A stretch of DNA of 64,000 nt from Fallopia convolvulus. Its lineage: Eukaryota; Streptophyta; Magnoliopsida; Caryophyllales; Polygonaceae. Below, in pieces: positions 24,316 through 36,058 of this stretch. Location of the stretch: the NCBI GenBank assembly GCA_964016875.1, contig OZ024733.1, positions 6,192,984 to 6,256,983 of the forward strand. The letters run 5' to 3'. Position numbers and translations under genes: made by a program. Within the stretch, counting starts at the first letter, position 1. Each line of letters starts with the position of its first letter. The notes under the pieces were generated by a model. It searched no databases. It had not been told where the DNA came from and saw nothing but the letters and a program-made list of their open reading frames with translations.

Positions 24316-25006
24316 GGTGGAAAACAAAAGAACATGGCAGGGGAAGGGAGAAACAGGAAAGCCCTAAACACTATTGGAATCTTGTTCCTGGTACGGCACC
24401 AGAAGGGAAAGGACAACTCCAGATTAACAAACCTGTTACAAGGTTTGATTCTCTCCATTATTGACTCTTTCATGTGCTTCCAAATTGAAACCCTGATCTA
24501 ATGACTTTGATTTGCCCTCTTCTTGTTGTAATTTTGTTATCATAGGAGTTCTGGTTTTCATGCATTTGGTTTGTTTGATTGCTGACTTTTGACCTCTATA
24601 TGTGCTTTATATTTTGATATATAGAAATCTCTTGCTACTGTCAAAGAGCCTCAATTAGTCACCAAGAAGGCTTTGCCACCACCAGCAAAGGAGAAAGCCC
24701 CTAGCAGCCTAAGTCTCAGCCAGTTTTGATTCTGCTCAGCCCTAACACAGAAGAAAAGAAGGTAAACCATAACATTTTTGTTGCTGCTGACTTGGGTTCA
24801 GCAAGGAGGAAGAAATTGCCCACTACAATTTTAATCCTGATCGCTCATATCAAGGTAAAAATCTCACATACATTTGTTTTTTAAGTTTCTTATTCTTTTG
24901 CATCAAAGAAGTTACATTGTTGAACTTAATGTGAAAATGACTGTTCTTTGAAGGCTGCTTGTGGACTGATGGCTAATAACAAGCCGACAGCCTCAATTGT
25001 GGACTT
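24316..25006 (+). pseudogene. Captured cyclin B1 gene fragment (N-terminal exons)
   Basis: Four exon-like blocks are separated by introns with GT/AG borders. 24316-24442 reads GGKQKNMAGEGRNRKALNTI and on to INKPVTR after a one-base frameshift near 24383. 24625-24761 reads KSLATVKEPQLVTKKALPPP and, shifted by one, PVLILLSPNTEEKK. About 24795-24854 reads SARRKKLPTT...IAHIK. 24954-25006 reads AACGLMANNKPTASIVD. This order matches the N-terminal half of plant B1-type cyclins: destruction-box region RxALxxIxN, variable linker, then the SRKK...AACGL junction before the cyclin box. In place of the cyclin box is unrelated sequence. The frameshifts make it non-functional. Cyclin B would activate CDK at mitosis; this fragment cannot. 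Confidence 0.75.
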
Positions 25007-25935
25007 CTTCAATTCTATCTCCACCACTGCCTTGTTTTTAGGTTTGTCGTACTTATTAAGAGGTGACGGAGACGTTTGTCAATGGATCTCTAATCTCACC
25101 GTCCTTTTGTTTTCTGCAGGTGATATATATGCACATGCTCTTTGGTTGTTGATGTGTTTCTCTCCGTTGTTTGTTGCCTTGTCAATTGTTGCCAACTCTC
25201 AGGTTTACCTCTGTTCTGTTTCGGTGCGAGTCAGGTTAGTTGTTGGGGATCAGTTTTGATCGGAAGTTGCGAGCGGATATCTTTCCTAGGCGGGGTGGTT
25301 GGGCTAAGTCAGTAGATAGGAGTGGTGTGGGTTCGAGCATGGTGACTAAGGTCCTTGGGTTACTACCCGGAACGTCTTAGCTTCAAGTTGGAGTTTTCTT
25401 TTGTACCTTCATACAATAGCTTCACTTTGGTGTTTTAATACTATATTCATGTTAGTTCACTAAAGAAAAAAACAGTAGAATTACATTAGAATTAGCTATA
25501 TATTTACGTAAGGGTTTAGAGGGAAAGGCCGAACTTTGTTTGGTAGTTAGTTTAATCAAGTTTGCTTAATTAATTATGTGAGTATATGGATCTGTTAGGG
25601 GAGTTCAGTGTGTTCATGCTATTATATGTTGGAATGGTGGTTTAGTTAGGCTAAATTATGGGTTGGAGTAATAGTTAGTGAAAATTTAAGTGTGCAGATT
25701 AGTTTTGTCTTTTAGGTGATGCTTATATTTTTGTTATATAGTGGTAAGTGGAAATGTGGATTTCAGCTACTCATAATACTACGCTCATTTGAACAAAGTA
25801 CTTTTTGTTACACTCTGCATCTCGAGTGTAGCATTGTTTAGCAAAGACTAGGCTGCTTATTCCAATTTAATGGTTTGTTTTTTAATTCTTGTTTAAGAGT
25901 AATCAATAAAACCTTTTGTTATATGTTAGTTAACA

Positions 25936-26426
25936 TTGAAGAGGGAGAGCCCCCTGAGGCTCAGGAAAGAACCATGTCGACAAATGATGAGTCTATTAAT
26001 GATGTATTGGAAACTACCTTTGACGGCATTAGAAATCCTGCCACAGATGCTATTGACAAAATTGTGGACTTCATTGGTAATCTTAAATTTTGCTCACTCT
26101 TATTTGGAATGCCATTTACAGATCCTTGAAGATTATTGCATTCCTTTTAATAGATCACGGGTCCTATATATTGAGATTACACTATCAACCAAGTGCCACT
26201 GCCATACAGAGATTACACTCCCATTTCAGGTTCCAGCTTTATAAAGATTTGTTCACAGTTGTCATTCACAATTTCTACAAGAGTATCAAATCACTTCCTC
26301 CATCATTGTTGTATCAGCTCTACATATCACAAGGGTTGAACTCAGTTTTCTACAAGACTTTCAACGAGCTTGATTTACACACCATTCAGAAGCATCCCCG
26401 TGCAGCTGGATTTCAGAATGTTTGTT
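25936..26426 (+). pseudogene. Unidentified gene-like segment inside the Helitron
   Basis: Two open stretches look protein-like but I do not recognise them. One is an acidic segment starting at about 25930 (EEGEPPEAQERTMSTNDES...) that ends at a GT-like donor near 26080. The other, at about 26240-26426, contains FYKSIKSLPPSLLYQLY and HPRAAGFQN. They could come from a third captured gene or from different exons of one gene. Confidence 0.3.
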
Positions 26427-26496
26427 AAAGAGTTCAAATCCTCTGTCATTTAATGATATTACGCTGATTGACTGACCATCTATAGTTGAATTGTAG

Positions 26497-27016
26497 CCTG
26501 AATCGGCGCCTGAAGTTTTAAGAAATGAACCATCCAATGAGAAGTAAGTGAGATGTGCCCTAGAGAATGTGCATTTTGAAATATATTAAGAAACTTCCTT
26601 ACTTAATTTGGCTTCTTGCAGATGCGATGTCTACAGTTTTGGTGTGATCTTGTGGGAGTTGGCTACACAGCGTATAGCATGGACTGGGTTGAATTCTATG
26701 CAAGTAAGCTGTAGGAGCAGTTGGATTTCAGAATAAACGACTTGAAGTTCCTAAAGAAGTTGATTCAGCAGTAGCACAGATTGTACATGACTGCTGGGAA
26801 AAGTATGTTTTCCTGGACTTTGTATCAAATGCTTTTGAAATTTCTCATATTCTTCAAATTTTGCACCTTTGTCTGACCTGGTTTAATGTTTCTTTTTTTA
26901 ATAAAAAAATCTTTTGCAGTGACCCGAGTTTGAGGCCATCTTTCTCCCAGCTGATAACTCGTCTCCGAGCCCTTAAATGCCTTGTTCGGAAGACTCTCCA
27001 AAAACAAAGACTTTGA
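26497..27016 (+). pseudogene. Captured Raf-like (CTR1/EDR1-type) kinase fragment, last exons
   Basis: Three exon blocks have proper splice borders. 26497-26543 reads PESAPEVLRNEPSNEK (kinase subdomain VIII, donor GTAAGT). 26622-26802 reads CDVYSFGVILWELATQ, then after a frameshift near 26705-26712 GAVGFQNKRLEVPKEV and IVHDCWE (subdomains IX-X). 26920-27016 reads DPSLRPSFSQLITRLRAL to a stop (subdomain XI). This is the C-terminal end of a plant Raf-like MAPKKK kinase domain with its original intron positions. The ATP-binding and catalytic-loop parts are absent, so no kinase activity is possible. Orientation is the same as the Helitron. Confidence 0.82.
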
Positions 27017-27721
27017 CAATAGTGTGAAGGCAATCTGTTTATAGTTAATAGGTAATGTTGCTTTGCTCAAAGAGCCAGAGCAGCAGAAGCGGCTCAAGTT
27101 GGCTGCTACAAAAGAGATAGATTATTACGATACTACTATTTAAAGTAAAATGGTACAGATAATTGTTGGATAGGAATTGTGCTGGTTCATTCGAAGTGGG
27201 GATTCGGCACAAACCCGGCTCAAAACAAGTGGTGGAGGTCCTCAAATTGAACAGCTGCTCAAAGGTGCAGGTGAGAGGATGGTATTGGGGTATGTAAATG
27301 TAGTTATTATAGTAACATATACAGAAATGAATTGTTTTATAGTAACATATACAGAAATGGTATTTATGTAAGTGGAAAATCACCACAAGGTGGTTCTTTT
27401 TTTCTGTTTGTTGTGCTATTGCAAGATTCTCTTATTTATATCAACCCAAACTCTTAATCTGAGCCTAGTGCGAATATTGTCAACATCAGCCACCTTTAAA
27501 TTAAGCAAACCTACTAAATTAGCTACTTTGTAAGGCCTATCTCACAACAACTCAGGCCCATTTGCAAATATAAATAACACCCACATACCCAACATAAAAC
27601 GGCCCAAAAAAATCCGGGCTCCCGTGCGAAGCACGGGCCCACTGCTAGTAGATAAAGAAAGGGGCATTATATTTATTATATTGGTAAAAGATAAATAAAA
27701 AAGATTCCAAAAATATGTTCC

Positions 27722-28212
27722 TAGACCTGTCAATTGGGTCGGGTTCGGGGTTAAATCGGATTCGGTTTTGTTATTGGTCACGGGTCAATCGGGTCGGGTT
27801 GTAACGGATTTTCGGTCGGGTCGGGTCGAGCGGGTTCAGGTTAAATCGGGTTCGGTTTTGTTATTGGTCACGGGTCAATCGGGTCGGGTTGTACGGTTTT
27901 TGGTCGGGTCGGGTTGACTAGCAGGTCTAAAATATCCTTTTTTATGATTATTAAAATCAATTTTTAATTAAATAATAATATTAAATAGTAATATATTATT
28001 TTCATTTATTTTAATAATAAAATATACTATAATTTTCAAAATAAATTTTAAAAAAATTCTATAAATATACTAAATCGGTCAACCCAACGGGTTTCGGGTT
28101 CTATCGGATTTAGTTGATTTCGGGTTTCGGGTTCAAATTTTCGGGTCTTGACCCTAAAATTATCGGGCGGTTCAGGTCGGGTTGGCGGGTTCGGTCAGCT
28201 TTTGACAACTCT
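27722..28212. mobile_element. hAT-like MITE, second member of the 1319-1733 family
   Basis: Starts TAGACCTGTCAATTGGG and ends TTTTGACAACTCT, degenerate TIRs of the same family. The AT-rich core and the AAATCGGTCAACCCAACGGG block match the first copy. Flanks ATATGTTC (27714-27721) and ATATGTAC (28213-28220) agree in 7 of 8 bases. An internal tandem duplication of about 87 bp in the left GGGTC-rich zone makes it longer than the first copy. Confidence 0.75.
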
Positions 28213-28251
28213 ATATGTACCCGATATGAAATATATATCTTTGAAATAAAA

Positions 28252-28817
28252 TCTATAACTATATATTAAAGTTGTAACTTTTCTAGCCACCACATTAATT
28301 CTAACCCACCTTATATTTAATATAATTATTTATAATTTTTCTAATTAAATTCCTTTCTATTTATCTATGTGGAAAAAATTAATTCGAATTTTAATTAAAA
28401 ATAAAGAAAGTTATTTTATCTTTATCTTTTTATCTATTTTTTAAAAAATTATCTTAAATAAAATTTTGATGAAAAAAGTAAAAATTTTAAATATCTATAT
28501 AATTACTTGCCTAAATTAAATTTTTATAAAAAATTATATTGTCTTTTCTTTAATTTACTTTTTGGATTTTTATGTAAATAAAGAAGAAATTTTATCTTTA
28601 AAAATTTCTATATTTTTTAATCTTTTCTTATTAATTATCTTTTAAAATTTTTATTAAAAAGATTTTTAAAGAATTAAATTTGATTAATTTTTTTAAGAAT
28701 TTACATTATTTTTGGCTTTTTATTTATTTTTATATATATACTTTATTATATTATATTTATAATATATGTAAAAATTAATGAATCGTAGTTGTGCAGGGCA
28801 CGACGGGGTACAACTAG
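28252..28817 (+). mobile_element. Short non-autonomous Helitron, 566 bp
   Basis: A|TCTATAACTATATATTAAAG at the 5' side and CTAG|T at the 3' side match plant Helitron ends. Before CTAG there is a GTGC-AGG-GCAC hairpin within a larger TAGTTGT/ACAACTA pairing. The body is AT-rich and non-coding. The hairpin is weaker than that of the 22781-27648 Helitron. Confidence 0.6.
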
Positions 28818-28819
28818 TT

Positions 28820-29379
28820 GGAGATTATTTTCAAAGATGCCAAAATATGGATGAGACCGAATATTTGAAAATTTTGGACTTGAATGGGTTATGGTCGGAT
28901 GCTATTTCATGAGTGGGCTGTATTGGACAATTTATTTGTGTTAGAAGATGGGCTTTGGATGGGGTGGCCCATTTCTAAAAGGACGTGGGTGAGATAGTGG
29001 AGTTGGTTATTTTACTCGTACAGAAGTGATATCTATTTGAAAGATAGAAACGTACATAGAGATGAGCTTTATTAAGATATTAGTTTAGATTTTTACTTTC
29101 TTTCGTTTTGTTTTGTGCCGTACAGGGAGAAATTCACGAGGAGTTTTGGCCGGCACTTGTTTTTGAAGAATTCGTTTGTGTTTAAAGACGCTAGCCCTTG
29201 TTTTTGAAAAATTTGTTTGTGTTTAAAGACGCTAGCCCTTGTTTTTGAAAAATTTGTTTGTGTTTAAAGACGCTAGCCCTTGATTTGGAATATTTATATA
29301 ATTGAGACTAAGTTTTCTTACTTTTTACTGTACTCCAAGAATGTTTGTCCAAATTTTCGCATCTTCAAAAATAATCTCC
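28820..29379. mobile_element. Possible TIR element of 560 bp holding a tandem triplication
   Basis: 28820-28851 and 29348-29379 are inverted 32-bp copies with about five mismatches (GGAGATTATTTT... and its complement). No clear TSD was found; the left end directly abuts the Helitron end at 28817. No coding sequence is visible. Confidence 0.5.
29156..29281. repeat. 41-bp tandem repeat, three copies
   Basis: 29156-29196, 29197-29237 and 29238-29278 are almost identical units starting CTTGTTTTTGAA and ending GACGCTAGCC. A few bases of a fourth follow. Confidence 0.9.
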
Positions 29380-29529
29380 AATATCACTCCTGTACGTTTT
29401 TCAAAAATTCATTTTCAGGTAAAGCTCCTTGTGAATAGGGCATAACGCAACCTAGGATTGAATCAAATATATTTCAATTCAGGCAAAGGATATAACTTTA
29501 ATTAAATTTGGTAACTGGGTACGAGTTTT

Positions 29530-30640
29530 TACTAATGCGAAAAAAATATTGAGTATAAATAATAAAGATCATGCCCCATCACATAAGAAATCAACTTTCG
29601 TTGAAAAGAGAAGCAAATTAACAAACTTTCGCCAATCAATTTACTTTAAATCTACTTATCATGATCTAGGTTTTCAACTTTTGTTTCAAACTTTATTCCT
29701 ATTCAAATTCACAATCTTTTCTTTCGCTCAAATCATGAACATGAATTTACTTCAACTTTCGCCAAAGTTTAAGCACAAATAAGTAAAAACAAGATCAAAA
29801 GCAATCAATTCATAGATTCATACTATCAGCATGCATAACTAAGTTTGGTTCTTACCTCCAACCCTAGAATAAAAAGACTACTCACACATAATTGAAGAAT
29901 AAGAAAAAAGATTGAAATAAGAAAACATGTCTTTCAATTAAATTAAAGAAAACTTACTAGACTTCCCAATCACAATATGCTTAAAACTCAAGCAAGAACA
30001 CAAAGAAAAACCAATTAATCCGCTTGCTTCTCTCGTTCTTGACGTGCGTCCCAAACAAGCATTGATAATTCTCTCCAAAAACATGTCTTTGAAAAAACCT
30101 CCTAAACTAGGTATTAAATAGTGCTTAAATACTAAGAAATCTATCTAAAGAAGTTTCCTTAAAGATATAAAAACTATCCTTAAAAAGATATCCGAATAAA
30201 ACACATTAAAATCTTGAGTCCGCGTCGCCTACCGACATGGGGTACCTCAGTACCGACCCCGTCAGGGTCGGTAGGACTCTTTCTGCATATTTTCTTCACG
30301 TCGTCTTCCTTGTAGACCTCGGTACCGACCCCCCCCCCCAGGGTCGGTATCGTGCCTTTTACTGGCTCTTTGCACTCTTGATCTCCCCGTTTCCTTCCTT
30401 GGTCTTTCTCCGACGCTTTTAAGCTTCTTTCCTATCCTTGCTCCCATCCTCGTGATGCTCTAGAATGCTCCAATTATTCTTTAAAACCTACAAGAAAACA
30501 TAAAAACTTGCGTAGCTTCCATATTTTGCGAAAAATACGAAAACTAAAGCAAACAACACAAAACGAACACCAAACCTATCTAAACACGACTCAAAAACCT
30601 AGAAAGACACTATAAAACCAAGCTAAAAACGTGGACATCA
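29530..30640 (-). mobile_element. 3' LTR (truncated) of the outer Athila-type element
   Basis: The right boundary is set by GTGGACATCA at 30631-30640, the antisense of the LTR start TGATGTCCAC. It is followed by the antisense of the conserved TTGAGGACAAGCAAG-like sequence upstream of Athila 3' LTRs. The left part matches the solo LTR at 54299-55773 up to its GGCATGATCTTAT block and is cut near 29530. It contains two palindromic modules with GGTACC and GACCC/GGGTC (30228-30275 and about 30318-30350). Confidence 0.65.
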
Positions 30641-32247
30641 AAATACTCCATACTTAGACTTGCTTGTCCTCATGCAATAACTAAATAAGAATCAAAACCA
30701 ACAACATATCCATCAACTCTTCGCCCTTATCAAAAAGCAATTTGAAGCACAAGTGAAAATAGACAAGTGACTTAAACATCATTACACATATATGAACAAC
30801 TATTAAGCAAAAGCAATCACAATCCAACCTCACAAGGGAAAATGTGTTTCACTCAACTCTCAAGTGTTTAGGCTTTTAGACTTCTCTCAACTCATCCTAT
30901 ATGCAAAAACTACATAGATATTGTTACTTATATCACCAATCTCTCTACCAAAGATGTCAAAACATGCAAAATTATCAAGGGAACTTAGGCTCAATGGAAA
31001 ATTTCATAGAAGACTCCATTCGGTCGGGTTGTAATGGGGCTTGGTGATGACAATAAGGTGTGGAGTTATTTTGGCTATGTAGTGCTAAAAATCCGGGAAT
31101 CAAGACTCCTAAACTTACAACACATCTTTCACCATAGCTCTTTCAAGAATAACCATTTCACTTAAACATTAAGAACACTTCATCTCTTTCAACCCCATAT
31201 ATCCCAACAAACCTCGCTTAAAAATAACAAGGAAAATTTGGCTATTTGCACACTTTATTCACTAGAATCACTACTACTTTTTTCTGATTTTTCATTGCTT
31301 TTTCTCTTTTTTTTTGATTTTTTTTGATTTTTTCTTCCCTTTTTTCCCAAAAATAAATGCATAGTGCTTATAGAGAGCCAAACATCCTTTTACATAATAA
31401 ACTGCGAGACTTATAAGATACCCACCCCAAATTTACCCCACACTTGAACCAATACATATCTCATTCAACGAAAATATCATACCAACCAACACTAAGTCCT
31501 AATCCCCGGATAGGGTCAAGCTAATATCGGCTAGGGAATAATTTTGTGGAGCTAAAAATAGGCTTAAGGATAAAAAATATTGGCTTCAAAGCAAAGGATA
31601 ATGCAAAGGGTGATAGGGAATAACATGGCTAATGAAAGTAAGTTCTCCATCATTTAATTTCACAAGTAATGAACTGATATCCCATAAAGGTTTCAAGAAA
31701 TAAATAACCATAACAATATCAAGAGATAATATGCATAAGAAGAGTAAATCACACATGAAAATCAAGGCTAAAAATGCTCACTAGGTGAATTTTGTTGGAT
31801 TGCAATTAACTCCTACCTAAAGTCATATGTGCTCAATTACACCACAAGCTAAAATTTCACATAAAAATAATTTCATGATATATTTGGGCTAAACTATCCA
31901 AACATGTCAAAGGAATTACATGATCTTGCTAGTCATCATTATCATGGAACTTCTAAGTGAGGTTTCATCTGTCCTAAACAAATCTCCTATTTTTGTTTAT
32001 AAGAAAACACTTAAAGCATAGAAAATAAACACACAAAGGCATAAAGTGCATAAAGAAAAACACATAACACATAACATGAGTTTTCTTTTCCTTCTCCACC
32101 CCATACTTAAAAATATACAATGTCCCCATTGTAGAAAACATAGAAAAGTAAAAAGAAAAGAGGGAAAAGAAAACGAACTCACAAAGACATCTTTTGAAGC
32201 TTCCTTGGAAAAGAGTGGATCACTGAGGTGGAAACTGCCTCTCCATC
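30641..32247 (-). mobile_element. 3' non-coding internal part of the outer Athila-type element
   Basis: No gene is present. Collinear with 33788-35500 of the inner element: CCATACTTAGACTTGCTTGTCCTCATGC at the LTR side (described, not complete), the CATTCGG(T/C)CGGGTTGTAATGGGGC zone near 31018-31040, and the GGGTCAAG(C/T) zone near 31515. It ends at CCATC (32243-32247), the left TSD of the inner element, and resumes at 43211. Confidence 0.7.
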
Positions 32248-33787
32248 TGATCGCCTCTCGGATTGCGAGGGTCTAGAGATACAATTTATAACCCGACCCC
32301 GTTGTAGCACGTGGTGGGTGTCGAACACTCGGGAAGTCTACTCGATTGATGTGCCTAGACACTAGGAAGCTGGAAAAGAGAGCTTAAAACAAAGGAAAAC
32401 AAAGAGAATAGTCGGGACCGACACAGAGGTCACGTCGGGCCCGATGTTGGCGACAAGAGGAAGTCGGGACCGACGTAGGGTAAGTCGGGCCCGAGGTAGC
32501 TGGGTTTGTCGAACTTCAAAGATTAAAAGTAGATCTTGGGCTTTTGGGTTCCTTCTCTAGTAGATTAAGGCTTATCCACCCCAATTCAAGCAATGAGTGA
32601 TGATCGGACTAGGATCGAGTGCTTTCACCCTCGTTCCAACCACTTCTACACATCGATCATTGGGGAAATCCCCTTCGAAGCAAGGTCTTGAGATTGACAC
32701 ATGTTCACTTTCGCTACTTTGCCAATCTCAAGCCTTGATTCCCAACTTTCGCAAGGAATTGTAGCTCTATGTAGAGTGGGTTCCTTAGATCAAACACTCA
32801 AGGCTATGGAATTGGGGTTTCTAGCCTAAACCTAGCTAGGGTTTTCCCCCATAACCCAAGATCAAGGAGATCTACTCCATGAGACAAGCAAAGAAAGCAA
32901 TCAAATCAAAAGGGAAAGCAATCATCATAATCAATCTCAAAACAAAGCAAAGTTTCATTCAAATCCAAAGCAATCCACAAATTCCAATCAAGGGTTTTCA
33001 AATCCACAAGAACAAAGCAAATCAAAGCAAATCTACCAACATAACCTATCAAGTCTTCCTCCCTTGGCCGATTCTCTCTCTTCTGCTTCTCCTCTCCTTC
33101 CTCCTTGCTCTCCAAGAATCCTTTTGGCTCCCTTGGAACCCCCTTTTTGTGTGTGTGTGAGGGAACCCTTTCCCCCCTTTTGTGTGTATGTGAGGGAGAA
33201 CCCCCCCCTTTTTTTGTGGTAGAGAGCCCCCCTTTTTTTGTGGTAGAGAGCCCCCCTTTTTTTGTGGTAGAGAGCCCCCCTTTTTTGTGGTAGAGAGCCC
33301 CTAAATTAGAAGACAAGAGGGCCTTTTATAGATTAGATGAGGGGCAAAGGTGGAAGTTCACAATTTCGTGCCTTGGAGCCCAAGTAGTCCAGTGATCGAC
33401 TCGGACCGACACGGAGGACCTCGGGCCCGAGTTACTGTGCATGTCGGTCCGAGGTTGGAGCTTCAAGTCGGGCCCGAGGTTGGTTGCAACTCGGTCCGAA
33501 CCTCGTTCCACCTTCTTCTTGTTGGCTTTCCTCTTGTTCTTCTTCATGGCTTGCTCCTCTCTTTCCTCCTTTGCTCGGGCCTCGCTCCATGTCTCGACCC
33601 TCCTTCAAATCGATCCTCGATTCATGCCAAATTACCTACAAAACACATAAAATGCGCGTAGTCTCCGAATCTCATAGAAATACGGGAACTAAGCTAAAAA
33701 GGAACAAAACGCAAAAGAAAAGGGGAAAAAGAAACATATTTACAAAGGAAATCACATATGAAAACACCACCAAATAGAGAGACATCA
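32248..33787 (-). repeat. 3' LTR of the young Athila-type element
   Basis: Partner of 41670-43210. In element orientation it starts TGATGTCTCTC and ends GAGGCGATCA. It contains four near-identical 23-24-bp units (33200-33301) of GTGGTAGAGAGCCCCCC plus T tract, and two palindrome clusters (about 32413-32505 and 33400-33505). Confidence 0.95.
33200..33301. repeat. 23-24-bp tandem repeat with C and T tracts, four copies, within LTR
   Basis: Units GTGGTAGAGAGCCCCCC plus T6-T8. The same array is in the other LTR at about 42623-42723, where the first C tract is one base longer. Confidence 0.9.
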
Positions 33788-36058
33788 AAATACCCCATAC
33801 TTAAACTTGCTTGTCCTCAAGCAATAACAATGTAAGCAAGACCGAAACATAATCTTCAAGTAAAGCCTCGTATGAAAACACATTTTAAGCACAAGTGATT
33901 GATATTCAAGCAAGATTACATCATCACACATGATTAAGTGTTCCAAGGAATAAAGTCAATGCAACTAAGCCTCACTTTAGGGATATGTGAATGTGTATCA
34001 CTCATCATGTGTTTGGGTTTAGCAATGAACACTCAAGCTCAAAAATCATGCAAGTAAGGACTTTACTATTGAAGCTAATATCACCAATTCCTCCACCTAG
34101 AGATGCCTAATGCAAAGTACACAAAGAATTTCGAACTTGGCTCAATGGAGGTCCTCAAAGAGGTTCCATTCGGCCGGGTTGTAATGGGGCTTTTGGTATT
34201 TTTCAAGGTGGGAATTATTTGGTCTTGTGGTGCTTACAATGGGGATTGAACAACCTAAACTCTCACCAACTTCACCAAATTCCACAATTACTTTCACACC
34301 CACCCAAAAGACTTAACATTTTCCTTTCAACCCAAAATTTCACTTAACATTCCGCTTCATCTTTGCTCTTATGCTTTTTGTTGGATTTTCAACACTTTCT
34401 ACATTTGGACCGACTTTCTTATGACATCGGGCCCGATGTTGCTTGTAACTCGGTCGGACCATTTTCTTCACTTAAGCTCTTTGCTTTATTCCACCTTATA
34501 TTTCCAACATTTTCTTTCTTTCTTTCTTTCTTTGTTTTTTTTCATTTTTGTACAACAAAGATGCACTACCCACATGATTCATAACACCATTCTTTGCCCT
34601 TAAACCCAAGAGAATCTCAACTCTTCAAATACAATCCAAACCTTTCTTCTAAAGTCCAATCCCATAAGGGTCAAGTCATATAAGGCTAGGAATAATATTT
34701 TTGAGGAGTTTCAAACAAAGGCTTAGGCTAGAACGGGGCTACAAACAAAGGATTATCTTCATGGTAGGATATGGAACATTTATGTGACTAGAAGAATAAA
34801 GTTCAAAATCAATGTGACCATGCTAGGACAATTCTCATGACGGTCTTGGAAAATAGATAAACACCGCAATAGCAAGTTTTACTAAGCATGAATGAGCTAA
34901 TCACACAAGAAAAATGAGGGATATGCAAATATGAACAAGAATCCCTAAAATGGCCAAAAATCAATCTCACAAGGGTCACTCATACTTAGTTGCATAAGAA
35001 CTCATCCTAGAACTCACATGTTCAATAAAACAAGCAAGATATCATGATCACATCAAAAGCAACATCATTTAAGAGGCTAAACTATCCAAAAATATGCAAA
35101 GGAATTTACATGCTCACATCATCATTAGCTTTTATTTTGGCAATCTAAGATGGGAATTTCTAGTCCAAAACCTACAAAACACAAAATCTTTTTGTTGTTT
35201 TCAACACAATTTTTCAATTTTTATGGATTTTTGCAAAATTTTTTCTAAAACCAAAAACTCATCCATTCAAGACCAAATTAATCATTCATGTTTTTCCACA
35301 AACCAATAAGCAAACATCCCAAATACAAACTAGAAACACAAACTAAATATCCTCAAAATAACAAACAAACATAAACAAGTGAAATCATGAACACACTTAC
35401 CCCCACCCCATACTTAAAATTTTGATGTCCCCATCAAACAAGGAAATCAAAACTTAAAAGCAAGAGAGAAGAGTATGAAAAGCTCACAATTTCTTATTCT
35501 TCCATGGCATGTATAGAATCAATCGAAGGGGTTGTCACGTCTACGTCCTCTTTGGAGCCTTGCTTGCCGATCCCTCTCGTACACTTGCTCTTGGTAGAAG
35601 TCTTGTGGTGGTGGTTGGAGTTGAGGCTCCGGGCGTGTCCATTGGTCCTCACGGGAAGGGAAGTTCCCGCTCATCCACGTGTTGTAGCTATCTTGGACCC
35701 GCCACCTTTGGTCTTCCACCTCCCTAAGCTCCTCCACCTCTCGTCTAGTGTAGCCGAGGGCTCGGTTCATCTCTTGTTGGCTAGCTTGGAAAGAACTTTG
35801 TTGTTGAAGCATTTGTTGTTGTTGTTGGTACATTTGTTGTTGATGGTGGTACATTTGTTGTTGTTGGAGATTCACTTGATGGACCTCTTGGAGAACATTT
35901 TCTTGTTGAAGTTGGAGATGAGCCATTTGGTTGGCCAAGAAGGACATGTCCACGGTTTGTTGTTGCTCGGGAAACACCATTCCCGGACCGTACCATTGGG
36001 CATAGCCTTCATAACCGCCACCTTGGAATTGCTCTCGCCTTGCACCGCTCCCTTCTCC
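33788..36058 (-). mobile_element. 3' non-coding zone of the young Athila-type element
   Basis: No supported gene. It starts next to the LTR with the antisense of a polypurine-like GTATGGGGTATTTT. One palindrome cluster is at 34409-34466. From about 35510 to 35980 a Gln-rich minus-strand open frame (QQQQM-type runs) follows the ORF-1-like stop in another frame. It may be a frameshifted C-terminal extension of ORF-1 or a by-product of CAA-rich sequence. Confidence 0.6.

Larger units (their letters stand above)
22781..27648 (+). mobile_element. Gene-capturing non-autonomous Helitron, 4.9 kb
   Basis: The 5' end is A|TCCTCACTACTATAAATGC, close to the TCTCTACTA-type start of plant Helitrons. The 3' end carries the perfect hairpin CCCGTGC-GAA-GCACGGG (27621-27637) and, 7 bp on, CTAG|T (27645-27649). 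Insertion between A and T without TSD is as expected. There is no Rep/helicase. Inside, in the same orientation, are exon-intron pieces of two host genes and at least one unidentified transcribed-looking segment. Confidence 0.82.

Noticed and set aside
24948..25259. A real single-exon gene of 103 codons
   Set aside because: It starts inside the last cyclin-like exon and runs through sequence with splice-like signals; part of the Helitron's captured fragment.
29156..29281. Short regular array that could suggest a CRISPR
   Set aside because: Units are contiguous with no unique spacers, and the context is a plant nuclear genome.
32906..33316. Open frame with repeated KKGGLSTT peptides (and its copy at 42455-42739)
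   Set aside because: It is produced by the 24-bp C/T-tract tandem repeat inside the LTR, on the strand opposite to other frames with equal claim; no domain.
35519..35980. Gln-rich 153-codon minus-strand protein as an independent gene
   Set aside because: Low-complexity CAA/TTG sequence downstream of ORF-1 in the same element; may be a shifted extension of ORF-1, but not supported as its own gene.
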